Positions 59,001 through 64,000 of a DNA stretch of 64,000 bases are shown here, in pieces. The DNA is from Desmodesmus armatus (Eukaryota; Chlorophyta; Chlorophyceae; Sphaeropleales; Scenedesmaceae), in NCBI GenBank assembly GCA_007449985.2, contig VIIQ02000788.1, positions 37,573 to 101,572 on the forward strand. Reading direction: 5' to 3'. Made by a program: the position numbers and the translations under genes. Below the pieces are notes generated by a model. That model was not told where the DNA came from. It was given only the letters and a program-made list of their open reading frames with translations, and did no database searches. How positions within the stretch are numbered: the first letter of the stretch is position 1; each line of letters starts with the position of its first letter.

Positions 59001-60302
59001 AACATTGAGCCAGGCAAAACCAAACATCGCTGCAATGCACCAGCGACGCCACAACAGCACAACCAGCAGCAAGAGCAGCAGGACGCACCTCTAGTGGGTA
59101 GACGATGCCTCTCTGCAGCACCACATTGCCCTGCAATGCAGCAAGATGGATTCACACATCATCACAACTTACAAACTAGACTGCTATCAACATGGTCAGC
59201 AGGCCACATGGGGTGCACCAGGCAAATAGAGCTCGACCGGCTGAGATGCTCCGGGCCCTTGGCCCCCTCTGCACTCCTCATTACCCCTTGCTTGTCACCC
59301 TCTTCCTGCCCCATTTGCCCCCCCCCAACCCCCCCCCCTCCCTAAAGCCCCCCCTCATAGGCATAAGCGGTTACTGCTGTGCACCACACACTGTGCCCCC
59401 CGCTCTGCAATCCCAGCACCCCCCCCCCCCCATGTGTGATACCCAGCGCATGTGTTTTACCCACCCTGCATGAGTCAGCATCAGGCAGCTCCTCATTGTG
59501 TGAGGGTCCAGCACAGTCCAGGTCACACTCCATCACACCAGCAGCTTCATTGTGTGTCAACAGCCCATCATCTGTGTAGCAGCAGCGGCCCCCGTGGTAC
59601 TGCACAACACAGGCCACAGCATAGCACAGCATAGCCTGCGCATAAGTACACTGGATGATTGACATCACTAACCACAGCCCATCACGTAACATTCCCAGAA
59701 TTGCACCGTGCTCAATGGCCCCGTGCTCAATGGCCTCGGCTGTATGTTGCAAGGACTTGGTAATGTGCCCCTCCCCCTCCCCCCTCCCTTTGCCCTCCCC
59801 TCTGCCTCCCCCCCCCCTCCCCCCTCCCCCCTCCCCCCTCCCCCCTCCCCCCTCCCTTTGCCCTCCCCTCTGCCTCCCCCCCCCCTCACCCACCGCACGA
59901 CTCCAAGCCAGACCACCATCTCTCCACACAGCAGGGCAGCTCTGTAAGTGCCGTTCATGGATGCAGTGAGTATGCTTGCACAAACTCTGACAGAGGGGTC
60001 CCTCACCTCAATACCGCAGTTCCCAGCAAAGTACTTTTTGAACTGCACCTCAGCCTTACTGGCCTGGTCCCTGGCAGCAGGCTCACCATACCTGTGTAGG
60101 GGACAGAGACATAGGGGGGGGTGGGGGTGTGCGGGGTCGAGGGTGGTGGTGGGTGGGGGGCGGGTGCGGTGCGGGATGGGGGGGGGGGTGATCTTTGACA
60201 ACAGGCTAACGGTTTAGGGTTTAGGGTTTAGCAGAGATGATTACTGCTGCTACTAGCATAGCAAGCAACCCCTGGCAGCAACAGCAGCATCAGCATCAGC
60301 AT

Positions 60303-60337
<35 letters not shown>

Positions 60338-60454
60338 CTCACGTGTATTCCGGTGTATACTCAAAGCTGCCCTCCTCCAGGGGATACTCAGCCAGTGCAC
60401 CCACGGGAATGGTGTCAACATTGTCCACGCTGTTCCACATGGGAATTGGCACCT

Positions 60455-60488
<34 letters not shown>

Positions 60489-63436
60489 GCCACAACAATT
60501 CGGATAGTGCACACTCGCTGGTACAAGATGCTGTCAAAAGCTAGGTACTTCACCCGCTGGTGGCACGTCTGGCAGTGTCTGGTGACCCCTTTGCAACACA
60601 GGTCATTGCTTGGGTGCAAGCTTAACAGCACCTTTCACTGCCGCCCCCAACCTGGTGTTGCCACAGTGCGTAGCAAGGTGAAAAATGCACTGATGCAGCA
60701 AGTGCTCGCCATGCGCCCCCCCCCCCCCCCCCCCGCCCAACCCCTGGGCTCCCCCCCCCCCTCCCCCAAACACCTCCTGCCCCGCGGAGCAAGACCAACA
60801 ACATGAGTCATGTCCCCACCTGTTCCTGCCCCCCTGCGATGCCATGATATCAGCATTGATCCCTGGCTGGTGTTCCAGATTGTGCAACCCTTCAAACATT
60901 TCCCCCTTTTCCCCTCCCTTTTCCCCTCTCTCAAAAGTCAGGTTGTGCAAACCTTCAAGATCGCAACCCCTACCCTCCCCCCTTTCCCCCACCCCCAAGT
61001 TTTGCTGCACTCCCCCCACCCACCTGTTCCTGACCCCCTGCAATGTCAGCGTTGACCAGCCAACCGTGCCGGGTTGTGCAGCCGCCCGTGTGTTCCAGGT
61101 CGGGACCCTTCAGGTTTTCCCCTTCTCCCCCCCCCCCCCGTCCGGGCTGGGAATCAACCGACACCCACCCCCCAAATGGAGCCGCACCTGTTCCTGCCCC
61201 CCTGCGATGTCGGCGTTGACCAGTCGCCGTATGTTCCAGCAGCTGCTCGCTCAGCCACCAGCTGAGCCACCTCCTCACGGGAGGGCAAACTGGGGCGGCT
61301 GGGGTGGCTGTATTGGTGGCACTGCGAGGGACCGGTGCAGTGGGTAAGGGTGGGCATGTAGTGTGCATACTGACTCATGGATAAGCGTGCAATCCTCCCT
61401 CGGATGGAGCAGCAGCAGGGGTTAGCAGCTGCCCAGTACATAACGTATACATATGTGGCTTGGTTGGTGGCACTGCATGCACCAAATTGAGGATGTGAGC
61501 GTTGGCGCATGAGGGCGGGCGTGCAACGTGCGCACTGACGCAGGATAGCGTGTTAGGGAGCGGCAGCAGGGTGATGGAGTTGTGCGCCCCCCTCGACTTT
61601 TCATGACTGCTGGTGGCATCTGTCCAGCCAGCACCACCCTTTTGGAGGAACCCAGGCCCCGCATAAAACAAAAAAAACAGGGACCACTTTCCACTGCCCC
61701 CACTGCTTGCTGCACTTGGCTGTTGAGCTTCTGAAGACATCGACCCTAACGCCCGACACCCCCCCCCCCAACACACCACCCCATACACAAGCCAGATTCT
61801 CAACTTCAGGCCTCCCCACTCACGATGATCGCCGCTGCTGCTTTGCCGGTCTGCCACCGCTGCCACCGCTGCTGCCTCCCCCCCATCTGTCCACCAGCAT
61901 CACCCTCCTGAAGGACCCCAGTGCCCTCTTGCCGCTGCCGCTGCTGTTGCCTCCTGCTGCTGGGCTGCTGAACTCCACTTTGCTGCTGACCACTGAGTGA
62001 CCAGGCACACCCTGCAGCTGGTACCGACACACCCTGCAGGCAAACAGCAGGATGGATGCGGAGCAGGGGTGGGGGGTGGGGTGGGGTGGGGGGAGAAAAG
62101 TTGAGGCAGAACCGCCCACCTACCAAGCAAAACTACCCCCCCCCCCCCCCCCCCCCCGGGCCTCAGCTAACACGAAAAGAAAAAAATCTAAAAGCCAATA
62201 CTAGTGGTGCCCTCCTCCCCCCCCCCCCCCCCACCCGCAATGCATCACTCACCAATGGTCTGGCTGGGCACCCTTTCATGTCTGACAACCTTGTACAGCC
62301 CGTCATACACATACAGCGGGGCTGTGACCTTCTTACTGGCTGCATTGTACTGCTGTTTCAATGAACAACAATGGTGCCCCCTGCCACCCCCACCCCGGCA
62401 CACAAAACTATCTGCCCTCCCCCCCCCCCCCCCCCCACCCCCCCTTGCCCCCCCCCCCCCACACACACACACATCACTCACCAGAGGTCCATCCTGGCTG
62501 GGCACCCTCTCATGGTTGACAACCTTGTACAGCCCGTCGTACACATACAGCGGAGCTCTGCTGCTGCTGATCTTCTTGCCGGCTGCATTGTACTGCTGCT
62601 TTGCCCTGAACACACGCACAGGGGTGCCGCTGGTGCAGTTGCGCACGAGGGAGGCGTTGTCGGGTGGCTGTATGACTGATCTTCGATCTGTTGCCCTCTG
62701 TGTGTGTGAATGCAAGAAGGGGAAGGGGCAACAGGGAGGGCTGATGTTAGGGAGAGTGGCACGAGGGTACCGCTGGTGCAGTTGCGCACGAGGGAGGCGT
62801 TGTCGGGGTGGCTGTATGACTGGTCTTCGATCTGTTGCCTCTGTGTGTGTGAAAGCAAGAAGGGGAAAGGGGCAACAGGGAGGGCTGATGTCAGGGAGAG
62901 TGGCACGAGGGTACCGCTGGTGCAGTTGCGCACGAGGGAGGCGTGTTCGGGGTGGCTGTATGACTGGTCTTCGATCTGTTGCCTCTGTGTGTGTGAAAGC
63001 AAGAAGGGGAAAGGGCAACAGGGAGGGCTGATGTCAGGGAGAGTGGCACGAGGTACCGCTGGTGCAGTTGCGCACGAGGGAGGCGTTGTCGGGGTGGCTG
63101 TATGACTGATCCTACACCTGCTGCTTCTGTGTGCATGGGAATGTGTGTGCGGAAAAAAGGTGAGGGCGGCAGGGATGGATGTAGTCAGGGAGAGAGGCGT
63201 GTGTGTATCGTGGGTGAAGTGTGCACCAGCGAGCGTTGTATGGTGGCTGTAGGAGACATCTTCAACCTGCTGCCTTTGCAAGTGGTTGTAAGCAGGGGCG
63301 CAGGGAGGGATCCAACTCAGGGACAGCGCATGAGTGGGTGAAGTGGGCACCAGGGGGGGGGGGGGGGCGTTGTCGAGGGGAGGGGGCTGTAGTAGTGAAG
63401 TTCAACCTGCTGCATCCAAATTTGAAATTGGTGTTC

Positions 63437-63467
<31 letters not shown>

Positions 63468-64000
63468 CACACGCAAAAAGGCTAGCGTATGGCAAGCAGT
63501 GATTTGAGTGTCAAGTTTGCTGATGGGAGGCGTTGTCGAGGTATACCATAGCTGGCTGCGTAGCTGTAGGATTTCATCCCCCGCATCCTGTCTCTTTTCC
63601 AGGGCGGGGGGGGGGGGTGTCACTGTCATGGGAGTGCGCAAAGATGTGCCACAGAGTTTATTTGTAAAGTTGAGTGACTCTTGAACTGCCCGTGCCGCTC
63701 CCACCCTGCCTGTCCACGTGCCTTGCGCCCCCCCCCGCCCTCCCCCCCCACCACCACCACACCCCCCACCACCACCCCCCCCCCCACCCACCCCCACCAC
63801 CCTCCCCCACCCACAACTGTGCACCAAGGTTCAGCCCACTCTGCTGTGCGCTGCACAGCCACCCCCCCCACCCACCCTCATGCGGCCACCACCTATCTTG
63901 CCGTTGGCCCCCTTGCCTTGTCCCACTATCCCTGCACCCCGCACTTCAGCACGCCTTGCCGTGCGCTGCACAGCACCCCCCTCACCCCACCCCTCAAACC
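56010..64000 (-). CDS. SUVH-type histone H3 methyltransferase (SRA, pre-SET, SET), 5' partial
   Basis: Minus-strand exons that join in phase: 61100ish-61024, 60452-60343, 60091-60007, 59599-59465, 59130-59089, 58890-58790, 58415-57972 and 56094-56010; SRA exons lie at 62697-62482 and 62033-61824, and more run off the right edge. SRA (YDG) parts: SLVRNCTSGTPVRVFRAKQQ, LYVYDGLYKVVNHERVPS, VCRYQLQGVPGHSV. Linker and pre-SET: GWLVNADIAGGQEQ, VPIPMWNSVDNVDT, GGRCCYTDD, GVMECDLDC, VVLQRGIVYPLE. SET: VFKTQSKGWGVRC, a Gln/Pro-rich insert, then VGRFINHSCEPNCL and IPAFTELTFDYQYQ. Such enzymes read methylated CpG through SRA and methylate H3K9. The post-SET cysteines were not found, some pre-SET cysteines appear to be missing, and the junction into VCRY is off by one base. 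Confidence 0.75.
57310..57960 (-). repeat. Decayed second copies of two SET-domain exons
   Basis: On the minus strand 57310-57356 repeats the start of the exon at 56094 (acceptor GCAGGAGCCACATGTTGTAC). About 57870-57785 repeats the end of the exon at 57972, reading FINHSQTAFCSQ then a stop, with the catalytic-site cysteine codon changed. They appear as a duplicated pair between the functional exons. Confidence 0.65.
57372..57399 (-). repeat. Interstitial telomere-like repeats (CCCTAAA type)
   Basis: About four units of AAACCCTAAACCCTAACCC type in an intron of the SUVH gene. Confidence 0.75.
60212..60230 (+). repeat. Interstitial telomere-like repeats (TTTAGGG type)
   Basis: GTTTAGGGTTTAGGGTTTA, nearly three plant-type units, in another SUVH intron and in the opposite orientation to 57372-57399. 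Confidence 0.75.
60820..61255 (-). repeat. Three tandem copies of the SUVH NADIAGGQEQ exon
   Basis: Exon ends with donors lie at 60820, 61024 and 61198 (minus strand), each reading NADIA-GGQEQ or a variant before GTGSG. The middle copy fits the next exon in phase. The copy at 60820 has a 7-bp insertion that breaks the frame. The copy at 61198 keeps the frame RRLVNADIAGGQEQ. Confidence 0.8.
62253..62352 (-). repeat. Second YDGLY exon of the SRA domain
   Basis: A 100-nt exon-like copy with acceptor AAACAG and donor GTGAGT reads QYNAASKKVTAPLYVYDG and LYKVVRHERVPSQT. It is downstream of the longer exon 62697-62482, which contains the same segment. It is intact and could be a mutually exclusive alternative. 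Confidence 0.65.
62607..63590 (-). repeat. Array of up to seven copies of an SRA exon
   Basis: The exon reading QQIEDQSYSHPDNASLVRNC begins (minus strand) at about 62697, 62840, 62980, 63123, 63275, 63415 and 63590, with spacing near 140-150 bp. The first copies are nearly identical, including introns; the fourth has a stop codon and the last three are progressively diverged (QQVEDVSYSHHTTLAGAH, then only traces). Only the first continues into the YDGLY segment. Confidence 0.8.
63437..63464 (+). repeat. Poly-G tract
   Basis: An uninterrupted run of more than 20 G residues; the longest of many G or C homopolymers in introns of this window (others near 1853, 2122, 23486, 26957, 62137 and 62417). 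Confidence 0.9.

Noticed and set aside
62607..63120. Evenly spaced direct repeats resembling a CRISPR array
   Set aside because: The repeated units are about 145 bp, include an exon with splice sites, and the spacers are also similar. This is tandem exon duplication in a eukaryotic gene.

Overview
The window looks like nuclear DNA of a chlorophyte green alga, most likely of the order Chlamydomonadales. The evidence is dense GT-AG introns (about 5 to 12 per gene), TGTAA polyadenylation motifs 3' of several genes, very frequent (CAG/CTG)n runs coding for Gln, Ala or Ser, long G or C homopolymers in introns, short TTTAGGG-type telomere-like stretches, and the families found: plant-type SUVH methyltransferase, MutS2, expansin-like proteins and a Fanzor nuclease. 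A Haematococcus-like genome would fit, but the species is my inference.

Layout. (1) 0.2-8.5 kb, + strand: a MutS2-type MutS ATPase that enters from the left and ends without a Smr domain. A tRNA-His(GTG) lies antisense in one intron, beside three tandem copies of a repeat tailed by TGAC or TGAG. (2) 9.4-15.5 kb, +: two tandem five-exon genes for secreted one-domain expansin-like proteins. (3) 15.5-21 kb: no supported gene; a 33-bp minisatellite, an inverted-repeat element with a 6-bp target duplication, and a two-armed 99-bp satellite. (4) 21-24.6 kb, +: a small three-helix membrane protein and a GNAT acetyltransferase. (5) 26.2-41.9 kb: two paralogous UDP-glycosyltransferases on the minus strand. 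Between them, on the + strand, lie a long uninterrupted Fanzor (eukaryotic TnpB-like, RNA-guided nuclease) reading frame and a run of stable hairpins 3' of it, three closed by GNRA tetraloops, plus a decayed coding region. (6) 42.3-51.2 kb, +: a large gene joining a helicase-like region without catalytic motifs to an AT-hook, with two arrays of duplicated exons. (7) 51.5-54.1 kb, +: a small charged protein with a plastid-type leader. (8) 56-64 kb, minus: an SRA/pre-SET/SET histone methyltransferase of the SUVH group, running off the right edge, with several exons present as tandem copies.

Two themes stand out. First, the Fanzor and its 3' structured region are the best candidate for an RNA-guided system. 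Second, exon-sized tandem duplication (about 130-520 bp units, usually with splice sites and often a poly-G tract) recurs in MutS2, one UGT, the AT-hook gene and the SUVH gene. Several 1-nt frame breaks in otherwise well conserved domains (MutS2, AT-hook gene, SRA) could be real lesions or consensus errors of the assembly.
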